Source: Lysinibacillus sp. FSL K6-0232
GTDB taxonomy: Bacteria; Bacillota; Bacilli; Bacillales_A; Planococcaceae
Direction of reading: 5' to 3'
Assembly (NCBI RefSeq): GCF_038008325.1
Contig: NZ_JBBOYW010000001.1
Location: 1,540,001 to 1,604,000, forward strand
DNA: 64,000 nt
Made by a program: the position numbers and the translations under genes. Positions 1 through 8,407 of this stretch are shown here, in pieces. Under the pieces are notes generated by a model. That model was not told where the DNA came from. It saw only the letters and a program-made list of their open reading frames with translations, and did no database searches. Positions within the stretch are counted from its first letter, which is position 1. Every line of letters starts with the position of its first letter.

Positions 1-989
1 CAGAGGGCTTACTACACTGTTTAACAATGTCATCCATGGAAGCAACCCAGCAGCTAATGAAGCATCCTGATGTACATTTAATTTTAGCAACTGGTGGTGG
101 TGCACTTGTCAAAGCTGCCTATAGCTCAGGCAAGCCAGCTTACGGTGTAGGTCCTGGGAATGTACCCGCTTATATTGAAAAATCGGCTACTATTCAAAAG
201 GCTGTGCGCCAGCTTGTGCAAAGTAAATCATTTGATAATGGGACAATTTGTGCAACAGAGCAGTCCATTATTGTCGATAAAGCGATTGCTGAGGTCGTGC
301 TAACAGAATTGAAGAATAATCATGCCTATATTTTAAATGCCGAGGAAAAGGCGAAGATGGAGCAGTTGATTTCGCCAGTACCAGGGAAAGTAAACCCTAA
401 AATTGTTGGTAAATCTGCCGTTAGCCTAGCACAGTCTGCTGGCATTACAGTACCAGCAGATACGAAAGTGCTTGTTGGATTGGAAACAATGATTGGCAAA
501 AATATACCATTTTCACTTGAAAAGCTATCACCAATCTTTGCACTTTATATAGTAGAAAACAGTACAGAAGCCAAGCAAGTTATGATTGACCTGCTAAATA
601 TTGGCGGACGTGGACATACATGCTCCATCCATACAGAAAATACAGCATTAGCAGAACAATTCTCTGTTGAATTACCTGTATCTCGCATTGTGGTGAATAC
701 ATTATCATCCATCGGTGCAGTAGGCGGTACAACAGGCTTAGCACCATCCTTTACATTAGGCTGTGGTACATTTGGCGGCAATATTACGTCGGACAATATT
801 ACAGCAAGACATTTAATCAATATTAAACGTATGGCGTATGGCATTAAAGATGTTGATGTGCCAAAGCCAGAAGTTGAAGTGCAGTCAGTCGTAGAGTCGG
901 TTGTATCACAAGAGCCTGCTCTCGATACAGCAGTGGTGCAACAAATTGTTGACCAAGTATTAAAGCAAATCACATTACAAAATAAATAA
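1..989 (+). CDS. CoA-acylating aldehyde dehydrogenase of a BMC operon (5' truncated by window)
   Basis: The reading frame is open from base 3 to the stop, so the gene begins upstream of the window. The visible part is the C-terminal two thirds of a PduP/EutE-type aldehyde dehydrogenase, which converts an aldehyde plus CoA and NAD+ into acyl-CoA. The catalytic cysteine lies in GTICATEQ (Cys codon 249-251), preceded by the glycine-rich ATGGGALVKAAY stretch. After the catalytic domain, a Pro/Val/Glu-rich linker leads to a C-terminal amphipathic helix (VVQQIVDQVLKQI), which looks like a BMC encapsulation peptide. It is the first visible gene of an operon of shell and PduL genes, so the enzyme probably works inside a protein shell. 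The aldehyde substrate cannot be told from this fragment. Confidence 0.9.
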   Translation, partial: EGLLHCLTMSSMEATQQLMKHPDVHLILATGGGALVKAAYSSGKPAYGVGPGNVPAYIEKSATIQKAVRQLVQSKSFDNGTICATEQSIIVDKAIAEVVLTELKNNHAYILNAEEKAKMEQLISPVPGKVNPKIVGKSAVSLAQSAGITVPADTKVLVGLETMIGKNIPFSLEKLSPIFALYIVENSTEAKQVMIDLLNIGGRGHTCSIHTENTALAEQFSVELPVSRIVVNTLSSIGAVGGTTGLAPSFTLGCGTFGGNITSDNITARHLINIKRMAYGIKDVDVPKPEVEVQSVVESVVSQEPALDTAVVQQIVDQVLKQITLQNK

Positions 990-1005
990 TTTGGAGGAAT
1001 GACAA

Positions 1006-1284
1006 ATGAGTACAGCATTAGGAATGGTAGAAACAAAAGGTTTAGTAGGAGCAATTGAAGCAGCGGATGCAATGGTAAAGGCAGCAAGCGTTAATTTAGT
1101 AGGAAAAGTACATGTTGGTGGCGGTATTGTAACGGTGCTTGTACGTGGTGATGTAGGCGCAGTGAAAGCAGCAACAGACGCAGGTGCAGCAGCAGCACAA
1201 CGTGTAGGAGAGCTATTATCTGTCCATGTAATTCCACGTCCACATCATGAATTAGAAATGATTTTACCAAAAGCAGAAGCGTAA
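1006..1284 (+). CDS. BMC-H hexameric shell protein (PduA/EutM-like)
   Basis: This 92-residue protein is a single BMC domain. It opens with [20 protein letters not shown], has the K-V-x-V-G-G-G-I-V turn and ends the domain with [14 protein letters not shown], all typical of PduA/EutM/CcmK proteins that tile microcompartment facets as hexamers. An RBS (TTGGAGGA) lies just upstream and the gene follows the aldehyde dehydrogenase by 16 bases. A 10-bp perfect hairpin without a T-run follows it, which may help keep this message more abundant than its neighbours. Pore residues cannot be assigned with certainty without an alignment. Confidence 0.95.
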   Translation: MSTALGMVETKGLVGAIEAADAMVKAASVNLVGKVHVGGGIVTVLVRGDVGAVKAATDAGAAAAQRVGELLSVHVIPRPHHELEMILPKAEA

Positions 1285-1296
1285 TGAATCAGTATG

Positions 1297-1326
1297 GAGA
1301 GCTGATTCGGTAGTAGATCAGCTCTC
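1297..1326 (+). other. Intercistronic hairpin after the major shell gene
   Basis: A perfect inverted repeat (GAGAGCTGAT, 10-base loop, ATCAGCTCTC) sits between the shell gene and the first PduL gene. There is no T-run, so it is not a normal terminator. In other operons such hairpins stabilise the upstream mRNA or mark processing sites; that role here is inferred. Confidence 0.55.
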
Positions 1327-1365
1327 AACTTATGAAACAATCAACTAGATATAGAGGTGGCTTGT

Positions 1366-1956
1366 GTGACAACAGCAATTAAAACATTTCCAGTTGCCAT
1401 TTCGGCTCGTCATATCCATCTAAGTGAAGAGGATTTACAAGCACTTTTTGGTCCCAATGCAACGCTTACAAAGGATTTTGACTTATCACAGCCAGGGCAA
1501 TTTGCTGCCAAAGAGCGCGTTTCAATTGAAGGACCTAAAGGCATTATTCACAATGTTCGCGTATTAGGTCCTGTAAGAGCAGCAACGCAAGTGGAGGTTA
1601 GCCGAACAGATGCGATGAAGCTAGGCATTCATCCGCCATTAAGACAATCTGGCGATATTGACAACTCTGCTGGTATTAAGCTGATTCATGGAGAGCGTGA
1701 ATTAGTGATTCCGCAGGGTGTGATTATTGCACAGGCACATATCCATATGACCGAGGAAGATGCGCAAGCATTAGCAGTACACAATAACGAAGTTGTAGCA
1801 GTGGAAGTTGTCAGTGAACGACCTGTGACATTCCGTGGTGTCGTTGTACGTGTTTCCAATGATTTTAGCTTGGAAATGCATATTGATACAGATGAAGCGA
1901 ATGCAGGCTTTATTGAACAGCAGGCACAAGGAAAATTAGTGAAAGCATCATTGTAA
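1366..1956 (+). CDS. pduL: PduL-type phosphate propanoyltransferase (first copy)
   Basis: PduL transfers the acyl group of acyl-CoA to phosphate, recycling CoA inside the microcompartment. The sequence carries the conserved metal-binding elements: SARHIHLSEED near the N-terminus, IAQAHIHMT in the middle and MHIDTDEANAG near the C-terminus. The best start is GTG at 1366, five bases after a GAGGTGG RBS (1354-1360), which gives 196 residues; another GTG at 1357 overlaps the RBS. No targeting helix is visible at its N-terminus, in contrast to the second PduL copy immediately downstream. Confidence 0.92.
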   Translation: MTTAIKTFPVAISARHIHLSEEDLQALFGPNATLTKDFDLSQPGQFAAKERVSIEGPKGIIHNVRVLGPVRAATQVEVSRTDAMKLGIHPPLRQSGDIDNSAGIKLIHGERELVIPQGVIIAQAHIHMTEEDAQALAVHNNEVVAVEVVSERPVTFRGVVVRVSNDFSLEMHIDTDEANAGFIEQQAQGKLVKASL

Positions 1957-1968
1957 GGAGGAGGTAAG

Positions 1969-2838
1969 ATGCAAGAACATTTAGTGCAAAAAATCGTGGA
2001 ACAAGTTCTACAGCAAGTATTAAAAAATCAATCTGCCCCTCCACATAACGGTAAAATTCCAATTGGTGTATCCGCTCGCCATGTTCACCTTGCACAGGCA
2101 GAGGTGGAGCAGCTATTTGGGAAGGGCTACGAGCTAACACCAAAGTTTGAGCTTTCCCAGCCAGGACAGTTTGCTGCGGAGGAAACCGTCGTTATTGCTG
2201 GACCAAAAGGCTCGATTGAACGTGTGCGTATTTTAGGGCCAGCCCGTTCGCTATCGCAGGTGGAGGTAAGCTGGACAGATGCCATGAAATTAGGCTTAAA
2301 GCCGCCATTAAGAATTTCAGGTGATATTCAAGGCTCGAGCCCTGTAACATTAATTGGTCCAAAGGGCAGTGTTGTCTTACAGGAAGGGCTAATTGTTGCA
2401 CAGGCGCATATTCATATGTCGCCTGCAGATAGTGCGAGCTTTAATGTTGTCGATGGACAATCTGTACAAATTAAGATAGCAGGAATACGTCCAATTATTT
2501 TATCGAATGTGGTTATTCGTGTATCTGAGCGTTATCGCTTAGAAATGCATATTGATACAGATGAAGCAAATGCAGGATTGATTCAACAGGGTGCACTTGC
2601 TGAAATTGTTCACCATCCAGTGTCTGAGCAGCCTATAGCTATGAATGCACAACCTCCAGTTATTCAGCAGGTAGAGCAGCCATCTGTCTATTACTATGAT
2701 AAAAAGCTGCTTTCACAACTAGACATATTAGCAATAGAGGCACAGGAAATTGTTGTGCCAAAGAAAACCATTGTCACAGCATTGGCGTACGATAAATTAC
2801 GAGAGTTAAATAAAACATTAACGGTTCGTTCAGAGTAA
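1969..2838 (+). CDS. Second PduL-like phosphotransacylase with N-terminal targeting helix and C-terminal extra domain
   Basis: The 289 residues have three parts. Residues 1-20 form an amphipathic helix (LVQKIVEQVLQQVL) resembling a BMC encapsulation peptide and very like the C-terminal helix of the aldehyde dehydrogenase. Residues about 30-215 are a complete PduL domain with SARHVHLAQAE, VAQAHIHMS and MHIDTDEANAG. The last 45 or so residues (LLSQLDILAIEAQ, then VVPKKTIVTALAYDKLRELN) resemble the short motif at the start of EutQ- and EutT-type proteins (basic/Pro, 'iiTPxAreyAxelG'). The presence of both copies suggests either different acyl-CoA substrates or a core versus exterior division of labour. 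The C-terminal assignment is tentative. Confidence 0.85.
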   Translation: MQEHLVQKIVEQVLQQVLKNQSAPPHNGKIPIGVSARHVHLAQAEVEQLFGKGYELTPKFELSQPGQFAAEETVVIAGPKGSIERVRILGPARSLSQVEVSWTDAMKLGLKPPLRISGDIQGSSPVTLIGPKGSVVLQEGLIVAQAHIHMSPADSASFNVVDGQSVQIKIAGIRPIILSNVVIRVSERYRLEMHIDTDEANAGLIQQGALAEIVHHPVSEQPIAMNAQPPVIQQVEQPSVYYYDKKLLSQLDILAIEAQEIVVPKKTIVTALAYDKLRELNKTLTVRSE

Positions 2839-2874
2839 ACAGACAAGCTGTGTCGCGTAAAGAGGGTGACGTTC

Positions 2875-3159
2875 ATGCAAATGGGAAGAGTGATAGGCAG
2901 TGTATGGGCAACACGCAAGGAGGAAGGGCTGAATGGTTTAAAATTATTAATCATTCAACCAATTGACTCCAATCAACAGCCGATTCGCACAGAAATTGTT
3001 GCAGCAGATCGTATAGGAGCAGGGATTGGTGATGATGTACTTGTGACCAGCGGTGGGTCATCACGCTATATTATGCGAGAAAATCCGCTCCCGATTGATG
3101 CAGTTGTTATTGGGATTATTGATTCTACAGAAGTGATGCGAGGTGAGGACAATGAGTAG
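2875..3159 (+). CDS. BMC-P pentameric vertex protein (EutN/CcmL family)
   Basis: This is a single EutN/CcmL domain of 94 residues that caps microcompartment vertices. It starts with MGRVIGSVWATRK, contains LLIIQPID and AADRIGAGIGDDVLVTSGGSSRY, and ends with VVGIID-type sequence (VVIGIIDSTEV). The ATG at 2875 is favoured because an AGAGGGTGA RBS lies at 2861-2869; an in-frame GTG at 2866 is inside that RBS. Its end overlaps the next shell gene by 8 bases, which suggests translational coupling. Confidence 0.93.
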   Translation: MQMGRVIGSVWATRKEEGLNGLKLLIIQPIDSNQQPIRTEIVAADRIGAGIGDDVLVTSGGSSRYIMRENPLPIDAVVIGIIDSTEVMRGEDNE

Positions 3160-3508
3160 CGCAATTGGCATGATTGAAACAAAAGGCTTGGTCGGCTCTT
3201 ATGAAGCAGCCGATGCGATGATTAAGGCAGCCGATGTCACAGTTGTGAAGCAGGAATTTGTGGATGGTGGCATTGTGACAGTGGTTGTCACAGGCGATGT
3301 CGGCTCTGTTCAAGCAGCAGTAGAAGCTGGTAAGGCCGCTGCCATAAGAGTCGGAGAATTATTAGGCGCTCATGTCATTCCAAGACCTGATGAAGATGTT
3401 TTTAAGATGATTAAGGGGCCAGAAGCACCAAAGAAAAAGCCTTTATCAACGCGTGCTAAAAAAGCAGCAGAAACAACAGCAGCAACGGATAATCGAGGTG
3501 AGGCATAA
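3152..3508 (+). CDS. BMC-H shell protein with basic, low-complexity C-terminal extension
   Basis: The first 85 or so residues are a canonical BMC domain ([20 protein letters not shown], then [16 protein letters not shown]). Unlike the first shell protein it carries about 35 extra residues rich in Lys, Ala and Thr ([19 protein letters not shown]). Such tails in other shell proteins can sit on the outer face or bind cargo or nucleic acid, but its role here is unknown. The ATG at 3152 has an RBS (GCGAGGTGAGG) within the preceding gene. The stop codon overlaps the start of the malate dehydrogenase gene by one base (TAATG), so the two are probably translationally coupled. Confidence 0.92.
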   Translation: MSSAIGMIETKGLVGSYEAADAMIKAADVTVVKQEFVDGGIVTVVVTGDVGSVQAAVEAGKAAAIRVGELLGAHVIPRPDEDVFKMIKGPEAPKKKPLSTRAKKAAETTAATDNRGEA

Positions 3509-4455
3509 TGGCTTTTCGTAAAAATAAAATTGCTGTAATTGGAGCAGGTCATACAGGCTCCACACTAAGTTTATTTTTAGCGCAGAAGGAATTAGGCGAT
3601 GTTGTGCTTGTCGATATTCCAGAAGCGGAAAATCCAACAAAAGGGAAGGCTTTGGACTTACTACAAACAGGCCCTATCGAAAAGTTTAATGTGTCCATTA
3701 AAGGAACAAGCAGCTATGAGGATATTGCGGGTGCAGATATTGTTGTTATTACAGCAGGGCTACCACGTAAACCGGGCATGAGCCGTGATGATTTAGTGAC
3801 AACCAATGCTAAAATTATACAACAAGTATCAAGACAAATTAAGCACTATGCACCAAACAGCATTGTCGTTGTGCTAAGCAACCCTGTTGATGCCATGACA
3901 TATGTGTGCCACAAGGAAACAGGCTTTGCGAAGCATCGCATTATTGGTCAATCTGGTGTTTTAGATACAGCTCGCTTCAACACATTTGTTGCACAGGAGC
4001 TGCAAATTGCACCAGAGGATGTATCAGGCTTTGTTTTAGGTGGGCATGGTGATGAAATGGTGCCATTAATTCGCTATTCCTATGCAGGTGGCATTCCATT
4101 AGAAAAATTGATTCCCCAAGATCGACTACAACAAATCGTTGAACGTACACGTAAAGGTGGCGGCGAAATTGTTGGTTTGCTAGGAAATGGTAGCGCCTAT
4201 TATGCACCAGCCGCTGCATGTGCGCAAATGGTCGAAATTATTATGAAAGACCAACGAAAAATTATTCCTTCTATTGCTTTATTAGAAGGAGAGTACGGCT
4301 ATCACGACTTATTTTTAGGTGTGCCAACCATTTTAGGTGGCAATGGTATCGAATCTGTGATTGAATTACATTTAACGCAGGAAGAACAAACAGCACTTCA
4401 GCATTCTGCGGAGGCTGTCAAGCAAGTTATTGCCATTTGCCAAAACATAGAATAG
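3508..4455 (+). CDS. mdh: Malate dehydrogenase (NAD), coupled to the BMC operon
   Basis: This 315-residue protein interconverts malate and oxaloacetate with NAD(H). It has the Rossmann loop [10 protein letters not shown] at residues 11-20, the malate-type substrate loop [10 protein letters not shown] (arginine where lactate dehydrogenases have glutamine), NPVDAMTY, and the catalytic-histidine motif [10 protein letters not shown]. Length and motifs fit bacterial LDH-like malate dehydrogenases. In related Bacillales the housekeeping mdh usually sits with citZ and icd, so its one-base overlap with a shell gene is odd. A plausible role is re-oxidising NADH made by the BMC aldehyde dehydrogenase. 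No obvious encapsulation helix was seen at either end, so it may act outside the shell. Confidence 0.9.
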   Translation: MAFRKNKIAVIGAGHTGSTLSLFLAQKELGDVVLVDIPEAENPTKGKALDLLQTGPIEKFNVSIKGTSSYEDIAGADIVVITAGLPRKPGMSRDDLVTTNAKIIQQVSRQIKHYAPNSIVVVLSNPVDAMTYVCHKETGFAKHRIIGQSGVLDTARFNTFVAQELQIAPEDVSGFVLGGHGDEMVPLIRYSYAGGIPLEKLIPQDRLQQIVERTRKGGGEIVGLLGNGSAYYAPAAACAQMVEIIMKDQRKIIPSIALLEGEYGYHDLFLGVPTILGGNGIESVIELHLTQEEQTALQHSAEAVKQVIAICQNIE

Positions 4456-4477
4456 TGTAAACAGACACGATTCTCCA

Positions 4478-4508
4478 GCAATAGCAAGCATCCCCAGCTT
4501 GCTATTGC
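4478..4508 (+). other. Hairpin after the BMC operon
   Basis: A perfect 12-bp stem (GCAATAGCAAGC / GCTTGCTATTGC) with a 7-base loop lies just after mdh. It lacks a T-run and precedes a more typical terminator, so it may protect the 3' end of the operon transcript. Confidence 0.5.
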
Positions 4509-4557
4509 ATGTTTGATTGGAAACCGAACAGGACTTAAAAGCTAGAAAAAATCCCCT

Positions 4558-4592
4558 AAAGGCTGTAGCTAATTTGCTGCAGTCTTTCTTTT
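4558..4592 (+). terminator. Terminator of the BMC operon
   Basis: A 12-bp stem containing two G-U pairs (AAAGGCTGTAGC / GCTGCAGTCTTT, 4558-4569 and 4576-4587), a 6-base loop and a CTTTTT tail. Confidence 0.65.
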
Positions 4593-4709
4593 TAATGAAG
4601 ATTTTTGTGATGGAGAAAAAAATGATTCAAGGTGGATTCGAATCATCTTAGCAATAGATGAAATTTTCAAAAATATGATAAACTAGTAACGTAAAAAGGG
4701 GGAGAAGCA

Positions 4710-6203
4710 ATGGTTGTTCAGCAATTTACAGACTATGTAAAGAAGATGCAGCATTATGGGGAGGCACTCAATGTAATTTATTGGGATATGCGAACGGGTG
4801 CGCCAAAAAAGGGACTAGCACAGCGCTCAGGGGTCGTTGGTACATTGTCAGCCTCCTTATTTGCGATGCAAACAAGTGATGAATTGGGTGAGCTTTTAAC
4901 AGCATTAGAGGCACAGCAGGCTGATTTGGATGATGTAACACGCCGCTTAGTAGAGGAAGTACGAAAAAATTACGACCAAAATAAAAAAATTCCCGCTGAT
5001 GAGTATAAGGAGTTTGTCATTTTACAATCTAAGGCAGAAACAGCTTGGGAAGAGGCAAAGGCAACCAATAATTTTGCATTATTCCTGCCTTATTTAGAGG
5101 AAATTATTCAATGGCAGAAAAAATTTATTCAGTATTGGGGCATAAAAAATGGCTCCCCATACAATACATTGCTCGATTTATATGAGCCAGAGATGACAAC
5201 AGATGTCTTAGATCAAGTATTCGGTGATTTACGCGATAAGATTGTGACGCTGGTGCAAAAAATTATGACCGCAGCTAAGCCTGATACAAGCATGCTATAT
5301 AAGCATTTTCCACGTGAGGCACAGCGAGCATTATCGCTGGAATTGCTCACACAGCTCGGCTATGACTTTGAGGCAGGACGCTTGGATGAAAGTGTCCATC
5401 CATTTATGATTGGGCTTAATCTTGGGGATAACCGTATTACAACAAAATATGATGAGCATGATTTCCGCACGGCTATTTTTGGAACAATTCATGAGTGTGG
5501 TCATGCGATGTATGAACAAAATATTGATCAAAAGCTTGCGGGACTACCATTAGCAACAGGTACTTCAATGGGCATCCATGAATCGCAATCACTCTTTTAT
5601 GAAAATTTTGTCGGTAGAAATGAGCAGTTCTGGCAGCACAATTACGAGCGCCTGCAACACTATTCACCAGCCCAGTTTAGAGATGTACCATTAGCAGACT
5701 TTTTACGTGCCATTAATATGGTGGAACCATCCTTTATTCGTATTGAAGCGGATGAGTTAACATATCCATTACATATTATGATTCGCTATGAGATTGAACG
5801 TGATTTATTTAACGGTGATTTACAGGCGAAGGATTTACCACAAATATGGAATGATAAATATGAGGAATATTTAGGGATACGTCCAGCGACGGATGCACAG
5901 GGTGTGCTTCAGGATATGCATTGGTCAGGGGGCATGTTTGGCTACTTCCCATCCTATGCACTAGGAATGATTTATGCAGCACAATGGAAGCATGCGATGG
6001 ATCAAGATATACCAAACTTTGATGCGCTATTGGCAAAGGGTGAGCTACTGCCTATCCGACAATGGCTAACAGAGAAAATTCATCAGTACGGCGCATTGAA
6101 AAAGCCGTTTGAATTGCTGCAAGAAGCGACAGGGGAAGGCTTAAATGCCACATACTTAGCCAACTATTTGCAGGATAAATATACACAACTTTATCAACTA
6201 TAA
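4710..6203 (+). CDS. M32 family metallocarboxypeptidase (Taq type)
   Basis: The 497-residue protein is a cytoplasmic zinc carboxypeptidase of the M32 family, which removes C-terminal residues with broad specificity. The zinc motif HECGH (in TIHECGHAMYEQ) lies near residue 262, with a downstream glutamate-containing IHESQSLFYENF as expected. N-terminal YWDMRTGAP and late DMHWSGGMFGYFPSYALG are also typical of the family. Start ATG 4710 has a GGGGGAG RBS. It is monocistronic between two terminators. Confidence 0.93.
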   Translation: MVVQQFTDYVKKMQHYGEALNVIYWDMRTGAPKKGLAQRSGVVGTLSASLFAMQTSDELGELLTALEAQQADLDDVTRRLVEEVRKNYDQNKKIPADEYKEFVILQSKAETAWEEAKATNNFALFLPYLEEIIQWQKKFIQYWGIKNGSPYNTLLDLYEPEMTTDVLDQVFGDLRDKIVTLVQKIMTAAKPDTSMLYKHFPREAQRALSLELLTQLGYDFEAGRLDESVHPFMIGLNLGDNRITTKYDEHDFRTAIFGTIHECGHAMYEQNIDQKLAGLPLATGTSMGIHESQSLFYENFVGRNEQFWQHNYERLQHYSPAQFRDVPLADFLRAINMVEPSFIRIEADELTYPLHIMIRYEIERDLFNGDLQAKDLPQIWNDKYEEYLGIRPATDAQGVLQDMHWSGGMFGYFPSYALGMIYAAQWKHAMDQDIPNFDALLAKGELLPIRQWLTEKIHQYGALKKPFELLQEATGEGLNATYLANYLQDKYTQLYQL

Positions 6204-6206
6204 TGT

Positions 6207-6243
6207 AAAAGCGATTTCTCAGCTACGAGAAATCGCTTTTTCC
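6207..6243. terminator. Bidirectional terminator between M32 carboxypeptidase and ba3 oxidase
   Basis: Perfect 14-bp stem AAAAGCGATTTCTC / GAGAAATCGCTTTT with a 6-base loop; A- and T-runs on both flanks serve the two converging transcripts. Confidence 0.9.
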
Positions 6244-7905
6244 TTACCACAATTGATAGCCTTTTGAGCCTGCTGGTGAATTTGAAATAATATCGATAAT
6301 TGGCACTGTGTAAGCAAATAAAATTAATGCTACTAAAATAACAAGCCATACCTTAAAGTTTTCAAGCAATACTGGTGTCGGACCACTATGCTGATGAACA
6401 TCGCCTACAGGGAATTCTTCCTCACCTTTTGGTGCAAACCAAGCTAATTGCACAACGATATAGATAATGACAAGGATAGCAATAAAGAGAATTGTTCCAC
6501 CTACTGCCTGTGCAATTTGATAAGGAATCCAATCATAGGCTTGCTGAGCACCGCCATATTCTGAGTAATCAGAGCGACGAGGTGCACCAATAAGACCTGC
6601 AATATGCATGGCAGAGGACATGATTGTCATCCCAACAGCCCATAAAATCCCTGAGAGATTGCTCAGGCTATTTAAAGATTTTGTGAGTGTACGACCTGTT
6701 AAATGTGGAATTAACCAGAATGCTGCACCAAAATAGGTTAAGACAACAGCCGTTGCAATTGTTAAATGGAAGTGACCTGTTACCCAAATTGTATTATGGA
6801 TTAGCTGGTTCATTTGATAGGATGCATTGACAATCCCACCTGCACCTCCAGGAATAAAAGCAACCATACCGATAAATGGAACAAGGAAGCGTGCATCTTT
6901 CCATGGTAATTTTTTAAACCAACCGAATAGTCCCTTGCCACCTAGCTCGCGTCCACGTAATTCAAACATCGCAAACATAGAGAAGGCTGTCATTAACGAT
7001 GGAACGATTACGGCAAATGTTAAAACAACCTGTATAAACTTCCACGTGCCATCAATACCAGGCTCTGTTAGCTGATGGTGAATTCCAACAGGAACCGAGA
7101 AGATTAAAAATAACATAAAGGAAAGTCTTGCTAATGAATCAGAGAAAATTTTACCGCCAATTACTTTTGGGATAACCGTATACCAAACCATATAGGCAGG
7201 TAATAGCCAGAAGTATACAAGCGCATGGCCAAAATACCAGAATAGTGTACGTGATAGGGCAACATCCACGCGCTCAATGAAGCCTAATGACCACGGAAGC
7301 AACTGGAATAATACGGAAACTGCTACACCAAGCGTTGCTACAAACCACATCAAATTATTAACAACGACCATAAATGATAATAATGGGCTACGTTGTCCGC
7401 TACCTTTATGCTCTTTGCGCCACTGGACATAGCGTAAAATTTGACCTGCACCACCAACCCAAGAACCAACCACGACAAGTGTAAGGCCTAAATAGAAAAT
7501 CCAGTGTGCCTGTAATGGCGCATAAAATGTATAAAGAACCGTTGCTTTATTTAATAAAACCATTGTGGCAGCAGCTGCTGTCCCAATTGTCATGAGCCAA
7601 AAACCAATCCAGCCAAGCTTGCGTTGACCAGCTGTAAATGTACCTGACGTGCGGCTGACACTAGCAATTTGGAAGCCATAAATAAAGAATGTTGTTAAAA
7701 TAAGACCAAGTAATACACCGTGAACTGTTAAAACCTGATAATAGCCGATGCCTGCTGGTAATGTAAATTGACCAGAACGCACAAATACTTGTAATAATCC
7801 TGCAAGACCGCCTAATAGCAATGCGATAAATGCTACATAAATATGTGCCATAGCTAGCTTTGCATCTCGGCGATCTACCTTTGTCAATGAATTAGTGTGA
7901 CTCAT
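6244..7905 (-). CDS. cbaA: ba3-type cytochrome c oxidase subunit I
   Basis: This 553-residue, roughly 13-helix membrane protein is the catalytic subunit of a family B heme-copper oxidase that reduces O2 to water and pumps protons. The haem and copper ligands are visible: YYQVLTVHGVLLGL (low-spin haem His), FGHALVYFWLLPAY (CuB His and cross-linked Tyr), IHHQLTEPGI (two CuB His) and TGHFHLT (haem ligands). Its start overlaps the end of subunit II by 14 bases. The Gly-His-Ala-Leu-Val-Tyr form of the His-Tyr motif is typical of ba3 rather than aa3 enzymes. Such oxidases usually work at low oxygen. Confidence 0.94.
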   Translation of the reverse strand: MSHTNSLTKVDRRDAKLAMAHIYVAFIALLLGGLAGLLQVFVRSGQFTLPAGIGYYQVLTVHGVLLGLILTTFFIYGFQIASVSRTSGTFTAGQRKLGWIGFWLMTIGTAAAATMVLLNKATVLYTFYAPLQAHWIFYLGLTLVVVGSWVGGAGQILRYVQWRKEHKGSGQRSPLLSFMVVVNNLMWFVATLGVAVSVLFQLLPWSLGFIERVDVALSRTLFWYFGHALVYFWLLPAYMVWYTVIPKVIGGKIFSDSLARLSFMLFLIFSVPVGIHHQLTEPGIDGTWKFIQVVLTFAVIVPSLMTAFSMFAMFELRGRELGGKGLFGWFKKLPWKDARFLVPFIGMVAFIPGGAGGIVNASYQMNQLIHNTIWVTGHFHLTIATAVVLTYFGAAFWLIPHLTGRTLTKSLNSLSNLSGILWAVGMTIMSSAMHIAGLIGAPRRSDYSEYGGAQQAYDWIPYQIAQAVGGTILFIAILVIIYIVVQLAWFAPKGEEEFPVGDVHQHSGPTPVLLENFKVWLVILVALILFAYTVPIIDIISNSPAGSKGYQLW

Positions 7906-8383
7906 TTGGGTCCACCACCTTTAGCATAGAGTGCATCATCGTATGTCCTGTACCACAGTATTCATTACATACAATTAAAAACTCGCCGACTTTATTGACT
8001 TTTGTGACATATTCTGAAATATAACCAGGCTCAAGCATCATATTGATATTTGTGCCTGCCACCTGAAAGCCGTGCATAACATCCTCACTTGTTGCGATAA
8101 ATTTCACCTTTGCGCCAAGCGGTACTTCAATTTCCATAGGGTTATAGTTAAATGCTGAGGCAACAACAACTACCTCATAATCCCAATCTTTTCCTTCGAC
8201 TTTATGAACACCAGGATTATCGAAAGGTGCTGTTTCTTTTACTTTCTCATAATCGAGTGTTTTTTTACCATTGTTCGGATGGGAGCCCTGATGAAATGCC
8301 CCAATACCGAGAATGATTAGGAATGCCACTAAAGTAGCGACTCCGAACACAAGCCAATACTTCTCATACTTATGTATGTGCAT
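7892..8383 (-). CDS. cbaB: ba3-type cytochrome c oxidase subunit II (CuA)
   Basis: The 163-residue protein has one N-terminal membrane helix (about residues 10-28) followed by an extracytoplasmic cupredoxin domain. The binuclear CuA site is complete: His in VMHGFQV, then CNEYCGTGHTMMHSM. It accepts electrons from cytochrome c and passes them to subunit I. The small size and single helix fit family B oxidases. The RBS GGAAGGGAC lies upstream of ATG 8383, and the gene overlaps subunit I downstream. Confidence 0.93.
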   Translation of the reverse strand: MHIHKYEKYWLVFGVATLVAFLIILGIGAFHQGSHPNNGKKTLDYEKVKETAPFDNPGVHKVEGKDWDYEVVVVASAFNYNPMEIEVPLGAKVKFIATSEDVMHGFQVAGTNINMMLEPGYISEYVTKVNKVGEFLIVCNEYCGTGHTMMHSMLKVVDPNESH

Positions 8384-8407
8384 ATGTTTCTGTCCCTTCC
8401 TCGTAGA

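Noticed and set aside
545-1087. 180-codon minus-strand frame
   Set aside because: It is antisense to the aldehyde dehydrogenase and shell genes, with Ser/Thr/Cys-rich shadow composition and no RBS.
1-4455. Classical ethanolamine (eut) or propanediol (pdu) operon
   Set aside because: No eutBC, pduCDE, alcohol dehydrogenase or cobalamin gene is visible; the signature enzyme is outside the window, so the type is left open.
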